From: Mycobacterium sp. E183
GTDB taxonomy: Bacteria; Actinomycetota; Actinomycetes; Mycobacteriales; Mycobacteriaceae
DNA length: 64,000 bases
Reading direction: 5' to 3'
NCBI RefSeq assembly: GCF_001667735.1
Contig: NZ_LZJN01000204.1
Span: 1 to 64,000 of the forward strand
Shown here: piece after piece, positions 45,087 to 53,448 of the stretch
Numbering within the stretch: position 1 is the first letter of the stretch
Layout: every line of letters begins with the position of its first letter
Position numbers and translations under genes: made by a program
Notes under the pieces: model-generated
What the model was told of the DNA's origin: nothing
The model's database searches: none
The model's input: the letters and a program-made list of their open reading frames with translations, nothing else

Positions 45087-45938
45087 GTGGCGGGTCGACC
45101 TCTGCAACGCTTCGAGGTTGTCGATACCAAGGAGCTCACACCGCACATGGTCGCGGTCGTGCTGGGCAGCAAGGACTTCGACGCCTTCGTGCCCAGCAAA
45201 TTCACCGACTCCTACGTCAAGCTGGCGTTCGTCGCCGACGACGTCGACGTCGCGGACTTGCCGCAGCCGTTGACCCTCGACAGCTTCGCCGGCCTGCCGC
45301 CCGAGAAGCGGCCGTCGGTTCGGACCATGACGGTCCGCCGCGTCGACAGCGCCGCCGGTCAGCTCACGTTGAACATCGTCACGCACGGCGAGCACGGGAT
45401 CGCGGGCCAGTGGGCGGCCGCGGCGCAGCCCGGCCAGCGGATCTTCCTGATGGGTCCCGGCGGTGCCTACACCCCCGATCCGGCCGCCGATTGGCATCTG
45501 CTGGCCGGTGACGAATCGGCGCTGCCGGCGATCGCCGTCGCCCTGGAAGCGCTGCCACCCAGCGCCGTCGGCAAGGCGTTCATCGAGGTGGCGGGCCAGG
45601 AAGACGAGATTCCCCTGACGGCGCCGGAAGGCGTCGAGGTGCATTGGGTTTATCGCGGCGGCCGGGCCGACCTGGTCCCCGAGGACCGCGCAGGCGACCA
45701 CGCCCCGCTGATCGAGGCCGTCACCACCACGCCGTGGCTGCCCGGGCGGGTGCACGTGTTCGTCCACGGCGAGGCGCAAAGCGTCATGCACAATCTGCGG
45801 CCCTACATCCGCAAGGAGCGCGGCGTTGACGCGAAGTGGGCGTCGTCCATCTCGGGCTACTGGCGGCGCGGCCGCACCGAAGAGACCTTCCGGCAATGGA
45901 AGAAGGAACTGGCCGAGGCCGAGGCCGGGGCTTCGTAG
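45087..45938 (+). CDS. viuB: ViuB-like siderophore-interacting FAD reductase
   Basis: The 283-residue protein belongs to the siderophore-interacting family that uses FAD and NAD(P)H to release iron from ferric siderophores. The FAD-binding RTMTVRR motif, the GPGGAYTP loop, and WASSISGYWRRGRTEETFRQWKKE at the C terminus are all present. AGGAGG four bases before GTG 45087 decides the start. It corresponds to Rv2895c. With feoAB it is the second iron-related locus in the window. Confidence 0.92.
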   Translation: MAGRPLQRFEVVDTKELTPHMVAVVLGSKDFDAFVPSKFTDSYVKLAFVADDVDVADLPQPLTLDSFAGLPPEKRPSVRTMTVRRVDSAAGQLTLNIVTHGEHGIAGQWAAAAQPGQRIFLMGPGGAYTPDPAADWHLLAGDESALPAIAVALEALPPSAVGKAFIEVAGQEDEIPLTAPEGVEVHWVYRGGRADLVPEDRAGDHAPLIEAVTTTPWLPGRVHVFVHGEAQSVMHNLRPYIRKERGVDAKWASSISGYWRRGRTEETFRQWKKELAEAEAGAS

Positions 45939-45980
45939 CGGGTTCGTCGGTCCGATCGCCGGCTGGCATCCTCTACTTCC

Positions 45981-47144
45981 ATGGCGCATTTCGGCGATTA
46001 CCAGAACGAGATCTACTTCCAGGGTCTGGGCGGGGTCGCGCCCGCGCTGCCGATGGCCTTCGCGGAGCTGGAGGCCCGGGCGGAACGGGCGATGTCGCCG
46101 TCGGTGTGGTCCTACGTCACGGGTGGCGCCGGCGACGAGCGCACCCAACGGGCCAATCGCGAGGCATTCGACCGCCGGGGCTTGATGCCGCGGATGTTCG
46201 TCGGCGCCGCCGAGCGTGACCTGTCGGTCGAGATGTTCGGCCTGACGCTGCCGTCGCCGGTGTTCATGGCCCCGATCGGCGTCATCGGCATCTGCGCTCA
46301 AGACGGCCATGGCGACCTGGCCACCGCGCGCGCCGCGGCGGCCACCGGTGTCCCGATGGTCGTTTCCACCCTGACCGCCGACCCACTGGAAGACGTCGCC
46401 GCCCAGTTCGGCGACACGCCCGGCTTTTTCCAGCTGTACACGCCCAAGAACCGCGAGCTCGCCGCGAGCCTGGTGCAGCGGGCCGAGGCCGCCGGCTACC
46501 GGGGCATCATCGTCACGCTGGACACCTGGGTTCCCGGCTGGCGTCCGCGCGACCTCAGCACGGCGAATTTTCCGCAATTGCGCGGGCACTGCTTGGCCAA
46601 CTACACCAGCGACCCGGTCTTTCGCGCCGGCCTGGCACGCCCGCCCGAGGAAGACCCGCAGGCCACTGTGCTGCAGTGGATTACGACCTTCGGCAATCCG
46701 TTGACGTGGGCCGACCTGCCCTGGCTGCGGTCGCTGACCAAGCTGCCGCTCATCGTCAAGGGCATCTGCCATCCCGACGACGCCCGACGCGCCAGGGACG
46801 GCGGCGTCGACGGTATTTATTGCTCGACGCACGGCGGACGCCAGGCCAACGGCGGCCTGCCGGCGCTGGACTGCCTGCCCGGGGTGATCGAGGCGGCCGA
46901 CGGGCTGCCGGTGCTGTTCGACTCGGGCATCCGCAGCGGCGCCGACATCGTCAAGGCGCTGGCGCTGGGCGCGACCGCGGTGGGGATCGGCAGGCCGTAC
47001 GCGTACGGCCTGGCATTGGGCGGCGTCGACGGCGTCGTCCACGTGCTGCGTTCGCTGCTGGCCGAAGCGGACCTGATCATGGCGGTCGACGGCTATCCGA
47101 CACTGAAAGATCTCACCCCGGACACGCTTCGGCGCGTCGACTGA
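45981..47144 (+). CDS. FMN-dependent alpha-hydroxy-acid oxidase/dehydrogenase
   Basis: The 387-residue TIM-barrel protein is of the lactate oxidase/LldD/lactate 2-monooxygenase family. It shows VFMAPIGVIGICAQDGHGDLA, LIVKGICHPDDA (catalytic Lys), the His in CSTHGGRQANGG, and VLFDSGIRSGADIVKALALGA for FMN phosphate. The usual SNHGGRQ reads STHGGRQ, keeping the catalytic His. Substrate is unknown. It starts 42 bases after viuB and was not at this place in M. tuberculosis as I recall. Confidence 0.88.
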   Translation: MAHFGDYQNEIYFQGLGGVAPALPMAFAELEARAERAMSPSVWSYVTGGAGDERTQRANREAFDRRGLMPRMFVGAAERDLSVEMFGLTLPSPVFMAPIGVIGICAQDGHGDLATARAAAATGVPMVVSTLTADPLEDVAAQFGDTPGFFQLYTPKNRELAASLVQRAEAAGYRGIIVTLDTWVPGWRPRDLSTANFPQLRGHCLANYTSDPVFRAGLARPPEEDPQATVLQWITTFGNPLTWADLPWLRSLTKLPLIVKGICHPDDARRARDGGVDGIYCSTHGGRQANGGLPALDCLPGVIEAADGLPVLFDSGIRSGADIVKALALGATAVGIGRPYAYGLALGGVDGVVHVLRSLLAEADLIMAVDGYPTLKDLTPDTLRRVD

Positions 47145-47177
47145 ACCGGGTCCCCGGCTCCTGCGAACGTTGCAGGC

Positions 47178-48074
47178 GTGGAGGCCATCCTCGAGGAATT
47201 CGACGAATACCTGTCGCTGCAATGCGGCCGCTCGGCGCACACCCGCCGGGCCTACCTCGGTGACCTGCGCTCGCTGCTGACGTTCCTCGAGAGCCGCGGC
47301 GCCGCGCTGGACGGGCTGAGCCTGCCGCTCCTGCGCTCCTGGCTGTCCGCCTCGGCTACGGCGGGAGCGGCGCGCACGACGCTGGCCCGTCGCACGTCGG
47401 CGGTCAAGGCGTTCACCGCGTGGGCCGCGCGGCGTGGCCTGTTGGCCGGGGACCCGGCGGCGCGGCTGCAGGTGCCCAAGGCGCACCGCACGCTGCCGGC
47501 GGTGCTGCGCCAAGATCAGGCGCTCGACGCGATGGCCGCCGCGAAATCGGGTGCCCAACAAGGTGATCCGATGGCGTTGCGGGACCGGTTGATCGTCGAG
47601 ATGTTGTACGCCACCGGGATTCGGGTGAGCGAGCTGTGCGGCCTGGACATCGACGACGTGGACACCGGTTATCGGCTGGTGCGGGTGCTCGGCAAGGGCA
47701 ACAAGCAGCGCACCGTGCCGTTCGGGATGCCGGCCGCCGAGGCGCTGCGCGCCTGGCTCGACGAGGGCCGCCCGGCCCTGGTGACCGCTGAGTCCGGTCC
47801 GGCGCTGTTGCTGGGCGCGCGGGGCCGCCGGCTCGACGTGCGCCAGGCCCGCACGGTGGTGCACCAGACGGTCGCCGCGGTGGACGGCGCCCCCGACCTG
47901 GGCCCGCACGGGCTGCGGCACAGCGCGGCGACGCATCTGCTGGAAGGTGGGGCCGACCTGCGGGTCGTGCAGGAGCTACTCGGCCATTCCAGCCTGGCGA
48001 CGACCCAGCTCTACACCCACGTCGCCGTCTCCCGGTTGCGGGCGGTGCACGATCAGGCCCACCCGCGGGCGTGA
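47178..48074 (+). CDS. xerC: Tyrosine recombinase XerC
   Basis: XerC with XerD resolves chromosome dimers at dif. The N-terminal SAM-like core-binding domain spans ~1-90. The catalytic residues are Arg in ATGIRVSELCG, then HGLRHSAATHL and LGHSSLATTQLYTHV with the nucleophile Tyr. Length is 298, full size. GTG 47178 is the start. It is Rv2894c; the PPE45 and Rv2893 genes that follow in M. tuberculosis are absent here. Confidence 0.95.
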   Translation: MEAILEEFDEYLSLQCGRSAHTRRAYLGDLRSLLTFLESRGAALDGLSLPLLRSWLSASATAGAARTTLARRTSAVKAFTAWAARRGLLAGDPAARLQVPKAHRTLPAVLRQDQALDAMAAAKSGAQQGDPMALRDRLIVEMLYATGIRVSELCGLDIDDVDTGYRLVRVLGKGNKQRTVPFGMPAAEALRAWLDEGRPALVTAESGPALLLGARGRRLDVRQARTVVHQTVAAVDGAPDLGPHGLRHSAATHLLEGGADLRVVQELLGHSSLATTQLYTHVAVSRLRAVHDQAHPRA

Positions 48075-48182
48075 GCCGGCGATTCCCGGGCGTCACTTCC
48101 GCCCCGGCGCCGGGAAGCCCCGAGGCACGAGGGTCCGCCCTCCGGCCGGAGACGGGTGTGGCTGGGGGCACGGCCCGCACGC

Positions 48183-48677
48183 TCAGCCCCGCAGCGGCTT
48201 GAGCCGGATCGGCGTCGATTTCACCAGGCCCAGCGGATCGACGTAATGGGCGCCGGACGCCGGGCCCCACATCGCGCCCCAGTGCAGGCAGGCCGCCGCC
48301 CGGCAGCCGGCATGCCCGGGCTCGAGCGAGCCGATCACGGTCCGGGCCGTCACCGGCTGGCCGACCCGCACCGCCGCCCGGACCGGCTCGTAGCTGGTGC
48401 GCAGCCCGCCGGGGTGGGCCAGCGACACCACCGGGCGCCCCGCCAGCTGACCGGCGAACACCACCGTGGCGGTGCCCGCCGCGTACACCGGCTGACCAGG
48501 GACGCCGGGCAGGTCCACCCCCCGATGCCCCGGCCGCCAGTCCGGGGACGGGGCGTCGAACCCCCGGGCCACGGCGGGCGGCGGGCGCAGCGGCCAGTCC
48601 AGGCGGGCGTCGTCCGCACCCGCCGGCGCCGCGCCGAGCACCGTCAGCCACGCCAACAGCCACCAAACCCGTCGCAT
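48183..48677 (-). CDS. Secreted M23-family (LytM-like) peptidase, small
   Basis: The 164-residue protein begins with a signal peptide (MRRVWWLLAWLTVLGAAPAGA). It then has the lysostaphin-type domain: HRGVDLPG supplies the zinc His and Asp, and CLHWG supplies the last zinc His. The His usually two residues before that is Cys, so activity is uncertain. It may bind or cut peptidoglycan cross-links outside the cell. It corresponds in position to Rv2891 but is shorter. ATG 48677 is taken as start because it begins the signal peptide. Confidence 0.82.
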   Translation of the reverse strand: MRRVWWLLAWLTVLGAAPAGADDARLDWPLRPPPAVARGFDAPSPDWRPGHRGVDLPGVPGQPVYAAGTATVVFAGQLAGRPVVSLAHPGGLRTSYEPVRAAVRVGQPVTARTVIGSLEPGHAGCRAAACLHWGAMWGPASGAHYVDPLGLVKSTPIRLKPLRG

Positions 48678-48950
48678 CGGCTCAGTTGAGTGGGCCACCG
48701 GCGCCGTCGCCACTCAGGTGCGGCCGGTGCTGTGCAAAACCACCAGCTGAGTCCGTGTAAACTGCTGGTCGCAGCTCGTTCGCGGGCTGACTTCGCGCGT
48801 CCGCCCCGCGTCTCCCGTTCCACTAGGAGTTCGCACCGCGTGCCGGGCGGTCCCCGCCAGGGTTTCCTGGCGAGGTCCGGCATCGCAGCAGGCGCCAGGG
48901 CCCGGCTTCACCCGATGCCGGGCGACAACCGACACACGTAAGGCACACGC
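48678..48950. promoter_or_regulatory. Upstream region and leader of rpsB
   Basis: This gene-free stretch holds a TAAACT -10 candidate at about 48758-48763, which would give rpsB a leader of ~180 bases. Long rpsB leaders carry S2 feedback sites in other bacteria; I recognise no specific structure here. Confidence 0.4.
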
Positions 48951-49784
48951 ATGGCCGTCGTAACCATGAAGCAGCTGCTCGACAGCGGCACCCACTTCGG
49001 GCACCAGACCCGTCGCTGGAATCCCAAGATGAAGCGGTTCATCTTCACCGACCGCAACGGCATCTACATCATCGACCTGCAGCAGACGCTGACCTTCATC
49101 GATAAGGCGTACGAGTTCGTCAAGGAGACCGTCGCCCACGGCGGCACCGTCCTGTTCGTCGGCACCAAGAAGCAGGCGCAGGAATCGGTTGCGGCCGAGG
49201 CCACCCGCGTCGGCATGCCGTACGTGAACCAGCGCTGGCTGGGCGGCATGCTCACCAACTTCTCCACCGTGCACAAGCGGCTGCAGCGCCTCAAGGAGCT
49301 CGAGGCGATGGAGCAGACCGGTGGCTTCGAGGGCCGCACCAAGAAGGAAATCTTGATGCTGACCCGGGAGAAGAACAAGCTGGAGCGCAGCCTCGGCGGT
49401 ATTCGCGACATGGCCAAGGTGCCGTCGGCGATCTGGGTCGTCGACACCAACAAGGAGCACATCGCGGTCGGCGAGGCCCGCAAGCTCGGCATCCCGGTCA
49501 TCGCGATCCTGGACACCAACTGCGACCCCGACGAGGTCGACTACCCGATCCCGGGCAACGACGACGCCATCCGCTCGGCCGCGCTGCTGACCAAGGTGAT
49601 CGCCTCCGCGGTCGCCGAGGGCCTGCAGGCCCGCGCCGGGGTCGGCCGCGGCGACGGCAAGCCCGAGGCGGAGGCCGCCGAGCCGCTGCCCGAATGGGAG
49701 CAGGAACTGCTGGCCTCCGCCGCTGCCAGCGCCCCCACCGACGCCGCTGCGGGCGCACCCGAATCGACACCAGACCCTTCATAG
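48951..49784 (+). CDS. rpsB: 30S ribosomal protein S2
   Basis: The 277-residue protein is S2: TMKQLLDSGTHFGHQTRRWN at the N terminus, LFVGTKKQAQESV, RWLGGMLTNFSTV and DTNKEHIAVGEARKLGIPV. An Ala/Glu/Pro-rich tail of ~45 residues is typical of mycobacteria. tsf begins ten bases after its stop, the universal rpsB-tsf pair. Confidence 0.97.
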   Translation: MAVVTMKQLLDSGTHFGHQTRRWNPKMKRFIFTDRNGIYIIDLQQTLTFIDKAYEFVKETVAHGGTVLFVGTKKQAQESVAAEATRVGMPYVNQRWLGGMLTNFSTVHKRLQRLKELEAMEQTGGFEGRTKKEILMLTREKNKLERSLGGIRDMAKVPSAIWVVDTNKEHIAVGEARKLGIPVIAILDTNCDPDEVDYPIPGNDDAIRSAALLTKVIASAVAEGLQARAGVGRGDGKPEAEAAEPLPEWEQELLASAAASAPTDAAAGAPESTPDPS

Positions 49785-49794
49785 GAAGGCTGAC

Positions 49795-50610
49795 ATGGCC
49801 AACTTCACCGCCGCCGACGTCAAGAAGCTTCGTGAGCTCACCGGCGCCGGCATGCTCGACTGCAAGAACGCGCTGGCCGAGAGCGACGGCGACTTCGACA
49901 AGGCCGTCGAAGCGTTGCGCATCAAGGGCGCCAAGGACGTCGGCAAGCGCGCCGAACGCGCCACGGCCGAGGGCCTGGTCGCCGCCCAGGGCGGCGCGCT
50001 GATCGAGTTGAACTCGGAGACGGACTTCGTCGCCAAGAACGCAGAGTTCCAGAAGCTCGCCGACGACATCGTCGCGGCCGCGGCCCAGTCCAAGGCCACC
50101 GACGTCGACGCGCTGAAGGCCGCCAAGGCCGGCGACTCCACGGTCGAGCAGGCCATCGCCGACTTGTCGGCGAAGATCGGCGAGAAGCTCGAGCTGCGTC
50201 GCGTCGCGTACTTCGACGGGACGGTCGAGGCCTACCTGCACAAGCGGGCGGCCGACTTGCCCCCCGCCGTCGGCGTCCTGGTCGAGTACCAGGGCCCGGA
50301 TTCCGAGGCCGCGCACTCGGTCGCGCTGCAGATCGCCGCCCTCAAGGCGCGCTTCCTGTCCCGCGAGGACGTTCCTGAAGACGTCGTGGCCAGCGAGCGC
50401 CGTATCGCCGAGGAGACGGCCAAGGCGGAGGGCAAGCCGGAGCAGGCGCTGCCCAAGATCGTCGAAGGCCGGCTGAACGGTTTCTTCAAGGACGCGGTGC
50501 TGCTGGAGCAGCCGTCGGTGTCCGACAGCAAGAAGACGGTCAAGGCCCTGCTCGACGAGGCCGGCGTGACGGTGACGCGGTTCGTGCGCTTCGAAGTGGG
50601 CCAGGCCTAA
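49795..50610 (+). CDS. tsf: Elongation factor Ts
   Basis: EF-Ts exchanges the nucleotide on EF-Tu. The N-terminal module ADVKKLRELTGAGMLDCKNAL is classic, as is the core AALIELNSETDFVAKNAEF-like stretch (GGALIELNSETDFVAKN). Length is 271. An AGGAAGG site precedes ATG 49795. Confidence 0.97.
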   Translation: MANFTAADVKKLRELTGAGMLDCKNALAESDGDFDKAVEALRIKGAKDVGKRAERATAEGLVAAQGGALIELNSETDFVAKNAEFQKLADDIVAAAAQSKATDVDALKAAKAGDSTVEQAIADLSAKIGEKLELRRVAYFDGTVEAYLHKRAADLPPAVGVLVEYQGPDSEAAHSVALQIAALKARFLSREDVPEDVVASERRIAEETAKAEGKPEQALPKIVEGRLNGFFKDAVLLEQPSVSDSKKTVKALLDEAGVTVTRFVRFEVGQA

Positions 50611-50629
50611 GTCCCGCGCGAAGGCGGGC

Positions 50630-50644
50630 TAGCGTCGATTCATG
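50630..50644 (+). promoter_or_regulatory. Likely leaderless promoter of the amidase gene (TAGCGT box)
   Basis: TAGCGT at 50630-50635 ends seven bases before ATG 50642, and no ribosome site lies between. Transcription would begin at the ATG. Confidence 0.5.
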
Positions 50645-52048
50645 CGACACGTGCATGCGTTCGGCGACGACGCCCTCGGTGATCTCGACGGGGTCGGCCT
50701 CGCCCACGCGATACAGGCCGGCTGGGTCAGCAGGGCGGAGGTCGTCGAGGCGGCGATCGCCCGCACCGAGGCCGTCGATCCGGTGCTCAACGGTTTGGCG
50801 TATGCGGCCTTCCAACAGGCCCGGGACAGCGCGTCGGGCAGCCCTGCCGACGGCTTCTTCAGCGGGGTCCCGACGTTCCTCAAGGACAACGTCGACATCG
50901 CCGGCCAGCCGACGATGCACGGCACCGACGCGTGGACGCCGTGGAATGCCACCTCCGACGGCGAGTTCACCCGGCTGTTCCTGGCCACCGGGCTGGCACC
51001 CGTGGGAAAAACGCAGCTGTCGGAATTCGGTTTCAGCGCGTCCGCCGAGCACCCCCGGCTGGGGCCGGTCCGCAACCCGTGGAACACCGACTTCAGTGCC
51101 GGCGCATCGTCGTCGGGCTCTGGGGCATTCGTCGCCGCCGGCGTGGTGCCGATGGCCCACGCCAATGACGGAGGCGGATCCATCCGCATCCCCGCCGCCT
51201 GCAACGGCCTCGTCGGGCTGAAGCCGTCGCGTGGGCGGCTGCCGCTGGACCCGCACCTGCGCCGGATGCCGGTGGGCATCGTCGCCAACGGTGTGGTCAC
51301 TCGATCGGTGCGCGACACCGCGGCGTTCTACCGGGAGGCCGAACGCATCTGGCGTAATCCGAAACTGGCGCCGATCGGGGATGTCACCGGTCCCGGCAGG
51401 CAGCGGCTGCGAATCGCCGTGCTGACCCGCTCGGTGCAACGGGACTGCAGCCCGCAGGTGCGCGAGCTCACGCTGAAGTCGGCCGGTCTTCTCGAGGAGC
51501 TCGGCCACCGCGTCGAATACCTCGAAGAGCCCCCGGTGCCGGCCAGTTTTGTCGACGACTTCGTGTTGTACTGGGGCTTCCTGGCGCTGGCCCAGGTCCG
51601 CACGGGGCGCCGGATGTTCGGCGCGACCTTCGACCGCAGCAGGCTGGACAGCCTGACCCTCGGTCTGGAGCGCCACACCGCCCGCAACATGCACCGACTG
51701 CCGCTGGCGATCATGCGCCTGCGCCGAATCCGTAGGCGCACCGCAAGATTCTTCGGCACCTACGACGTCGTGCTGACCCCGACGCTCGCCGACGAGACGC
51801 CCCGCATCGGATATCTGGCACCCACCGATTACCACCAGGTCATCGAACGACTGATCGACTGGGTCTCGTTCACCCCGCTGCAGAACGTCACCGGTGAGCC
51901 GGCGATCTCGCTTCCGTTGGCCCAGTCCGACGAAGGCATGCCGGTGGGCATGATGCTCTCGGCCGACATCGGCCAGGAGGCGCTACTGCTCGAGCTGGCC
52001 CACGAACTCGAAGAGGCGCGGCCGTGGGCCAGGATCCAAGCCGCTTAG
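50642..52048 (+). CDS. amiC: Amidase (amidase-signature family, AmiC-like)
   Basis: The 468-residue enzyme has the Ser-cisSer-Lys triad of the amidase signature family: Lys in VPTFLKDNVDIAG, cis-Ser in SAGASSSGSGAFVA and nucleophile Ser in DGGGSIRIPAACNGLVGLKP. It hydrolyses a carboxylic amide whose identity is unknown. It corresponds to Rv2888c (amiC). It ends seven bases from the convergent MarR gene, the order seen in M. tuberculosis. Confidence 0.92.
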   Translation: MRHVHAFGDDALGDLDGVGLAHAIQAGWVSRAEVVEAAIARTEAVDPVLNGLAYAAFQQARDSASGSPADGFFSGVPTFLKDNVDIAGQPTMHGTDAWTPWNATSDGEFTRLFLATGLAPVGKTQLSEFGFSASAEHPRLGPVRNPWNTDFSAGASSSGSGAFVAAGVVPMAHANDGGGSIRIPAACNGLVGLKPSRGRLPLDPHLRRMPVGIVANGVVTRSVRDTAAFYREAERIWRNPKLAPIGDVTGPGRQRLRIAVLTRSVQRDCSPQVRELTLKSAGLLEELGHRVEYLEEPPVPASFVDDFVLYWGFLALAQVRTGRRMFGATFDRSRLDSLTLGLERHTARNMHRLPLAIMRLRRIRRRTARFFGTYDVVLTPTLADETPRIGYLAPTDYHQVIERLIDWVSFTPLQNVTGEPAISLPLAQSDEGMPVGMMLSADIGQEALLLELAHELEEARPWARIQAA

Positions 52049-52055
52049 TCGCCGG

Positions 52056-52484
52056 TCAGTCGGAACCGAGCTTGTCGAGCATTCGTTTGAACTCGCGCTG
52101 CTGACTCTCGGTCAGCTTGGCCAGGATGCGGGCGTCGGCGGTCCGCACCGCGCCTTCGGCGCGTTTGAGCAGGGCGCGGCCCGGGCCGGTGAGCGTGGCG
52201 GGCAGCGCGCGGCCGCTGGACACCGACGTCGGGCGCGCCACGGCGCCAATGTCTTCCAGCTTGCGCAGCACCGTGTTCATCGCCTGCGGTGTGACGCCGG
52301 CCTGCCGAGACAATTCGGCGCTCGACATCCCCGGAAGGATGGAAAGCATTCGTAGGCAGACGAATTCGGGCAGCGTCAGGCCCAGCGGGCCCAACACCGC
52401 GGAAACCTCCGGTCGCAGCAAACTGGCCACCCGGTAGAGCAGGTAACCAAGCGGGGCATCTTCGGCCTGAACCATGTCAATCAT
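52056..52484 (-). CDS. MarR-family transcriptional regulator
   Basis: The 142-residue protein (Rv2887 type) is a winged-helix MarR regulator: LPEFVCLRMLSILPGMSSAELSRQAGVTPQAMNTVLRKLE is the DNA-binding part and SVSSGRALPATLT the wing. ATG 52484 or ATG 52475 could start it. A perfect palindrome covers both, indicating autorepression. The tuberculosis protein is known to control drug-related methyltransferase expression; the targets here are unknown. Confidence 0.93.
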   Translation of the reverse strand: MIDMVQAEDAPLGYLLYRVASLLRPEVSAVLGPLGLTLPEFVCLRMLSILPGMSSAELSRQAGVTPQAMNTVLRKLEDIGAVARPTSVSSGRALPATLTGPGRALLKRAEGAVRTADARILAKLTESQQREFKRMLDKLGSD

Positions 52485-52492
52485 CTTGACAT
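52474..52492. promoter_or_regulatory. MarR operator over the marR-type start codon
   Basis: ATGTCAA (52474-52480) and TTGACAT (52486-52492) form a perfect inverted repeat with a five-base spacer. It covers both candidate start codons of the regulator on the minus strand, so a bound dimer would block initiation of transcription or translation. Confidence 0.78.
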
Positions 52493-52601
52493 ATTTCGCC
52501 CGGCGGGAGGCGGGGTTCGGCGACGCAAAGTGGTGATTGCCGCCCGGTCATCGGGGTAACCGACCAGCGGCGACACGTCACGCGCACCCGAGGAGGATTC
52601 C

Positions 52602-53015
52602 ATGCCGAAGACGACGAAAGGCGGCAAGCCGAAGAAGGACGAATTGCCGAGCACTTTGCGGCGCTCGAACGCCAAAGCGCAACGCACGTTCGCCAAGACG
52701 CATGACGCGGCCGCCGACGAATACGGTAGCGAAGAGCGCGCCCACCGGGTGGCCTATTCCGCCCTCAAGCACAGTTTCGAAAAGGTCGGCGACCATTGGG
52801 AGCCCAAAGAAAAGAAGGGTCCGTCGGACGAGCGCGCCGAGAGGGGTGGTCCGCGAGCCTCCGGTGAGTCCGCCGAGGGGGTGGACGCGAACGCAAGCAA
52901 GAAGCATCTGCTGGAGCTGGCGCGCCGACTCGACGTCCGGGGAAGGTCCACGATGAGCAAAGCGGAGCTGGTCGACGCGATCAAGAAGCACAATCGCCGG
53001 GTCCGCGGCCGCTGA
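52602..53015 (+). CDS. ChaB-like protein with a C-terminal SAP/Rho-N-like helix pair
   Basis: The 137-residue, Lys-rich protein has a ChaB domain at ~14-70 (LPSTLRRSNAKAQRTFAKTH and AHRVAYSALKHSFEKVGDHW). After a charged linker comes a short helical module at ~100-135 (SKKHLLELARRLDVRGRSTM and AELVDAIKKHNRR) resembling SAP or Rho-N nucleic-acid-binding helices. The role is unknown. A strong GAGGAGG site lies before ATG 52602. A GGTGA-N17-GGGTAA match upstream (52532-52559) may be a weak SigF promoter. Confidence 0.82.
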   Translation: MPKTTKGGKPKKDELPSTLRRSNAKAQRTFAKTHDAAADEYGSEERAHRVAYSALKHSFEKVGDHWEPKEKKGPSDERAERGGPRASGESAEGVDANASKKHLLELARRLDVRGRSTMSKAELVDAIKKHNRRVRGR

Positions 53016-53061
53016 GGACCGCGGCCGCGCCGATGTGACCGAGACCGCACCCCTCGGCCCC

Positions 53062-53086
53062 GTTTAGGTCCCCGGCTTGCGGGCAT
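53062..53086 (+). promoter_or_regulatory. SigF-like promoter for the DUF2795 gene
   Basis: GTTT (53062-53065) and GGGCAT (53081-53086) are 15 bases apart, close to the mycobacterial SigF pattern GTTT-N15-17-GGGTAT. It predicts a start only a few bases before ATG 53097. Confidence 0.4.
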
Positions 53087-53096
53087 TCCGACAGCC

Positions 53097-53426
53097 ATGG
53101 TTGCGTCCACCACCCAAAGTCAGCTGCGTCAATGCCTGAGCGATGTGGACTTTCCGGCGAACAAGCAGGATCTGCTTGCCGCCGCCGGCCGCAATGGCTG
53201 CGACGACAACACGATTCGCGCGCTGCGGGGCATTCCGCCCGAGACCTACAACAACGCCACCCAGGTCGCCGCGTCCGTCACCATCGCCGACGATCGCGAC
53301 ACCCAGGACGGAGACAAGGCCGCGGCGCGTCGCACCCACACCAAGCCCGGGCTCGCCGAAGGCGCGAAGGACATCGGTGTCCAGAGCCCAATCGTCGACG
53401 AGCTGGGTGAAAACCGCGGCTCCTGA
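53097..53426 (+). CDS. DUF2795 protein
   Basis: The 109-residue protein has a DUF2795 domain at ~5-55: LRQCLSDVDFPANKQDLLAA and DDNTIRALRGIPPETYNNA. A hydrophilic tail of ~50 residues follows. Such proteins are common in actinobacteria next to stress genes and have no known biochemical role. It ends 22 bases before the convergent SDR gene. Confidence 0.82.
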   Translation: MVASTTQSQLRQCLSDVDFPANKQDLLAAAGRNGCDDNTIRALRGIPPETYNNATQVAASVTIADDRDTQDGDKAAARRTHTKPGLAEGAKDIGVQSPIVDELGENRGS

Positions 53427-53448
53427 CCGCTCCTAAGAGCTTGCTGCG

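Noticed and set aside
44985..47936. A 983-codon minus-strand open frame over dprA-viuB-oxidase-xerC
   Set aside because: It spans four well-supported plus-strand genes and shows only antisense-type composition.
47178..48074. XerC as a phage or integron integrase with a nearby attachment site
   Set aside because: It is the conserved chromosomal gene in its usual place before rpsB; no tRNA, att repeats or phage genes accompany it.
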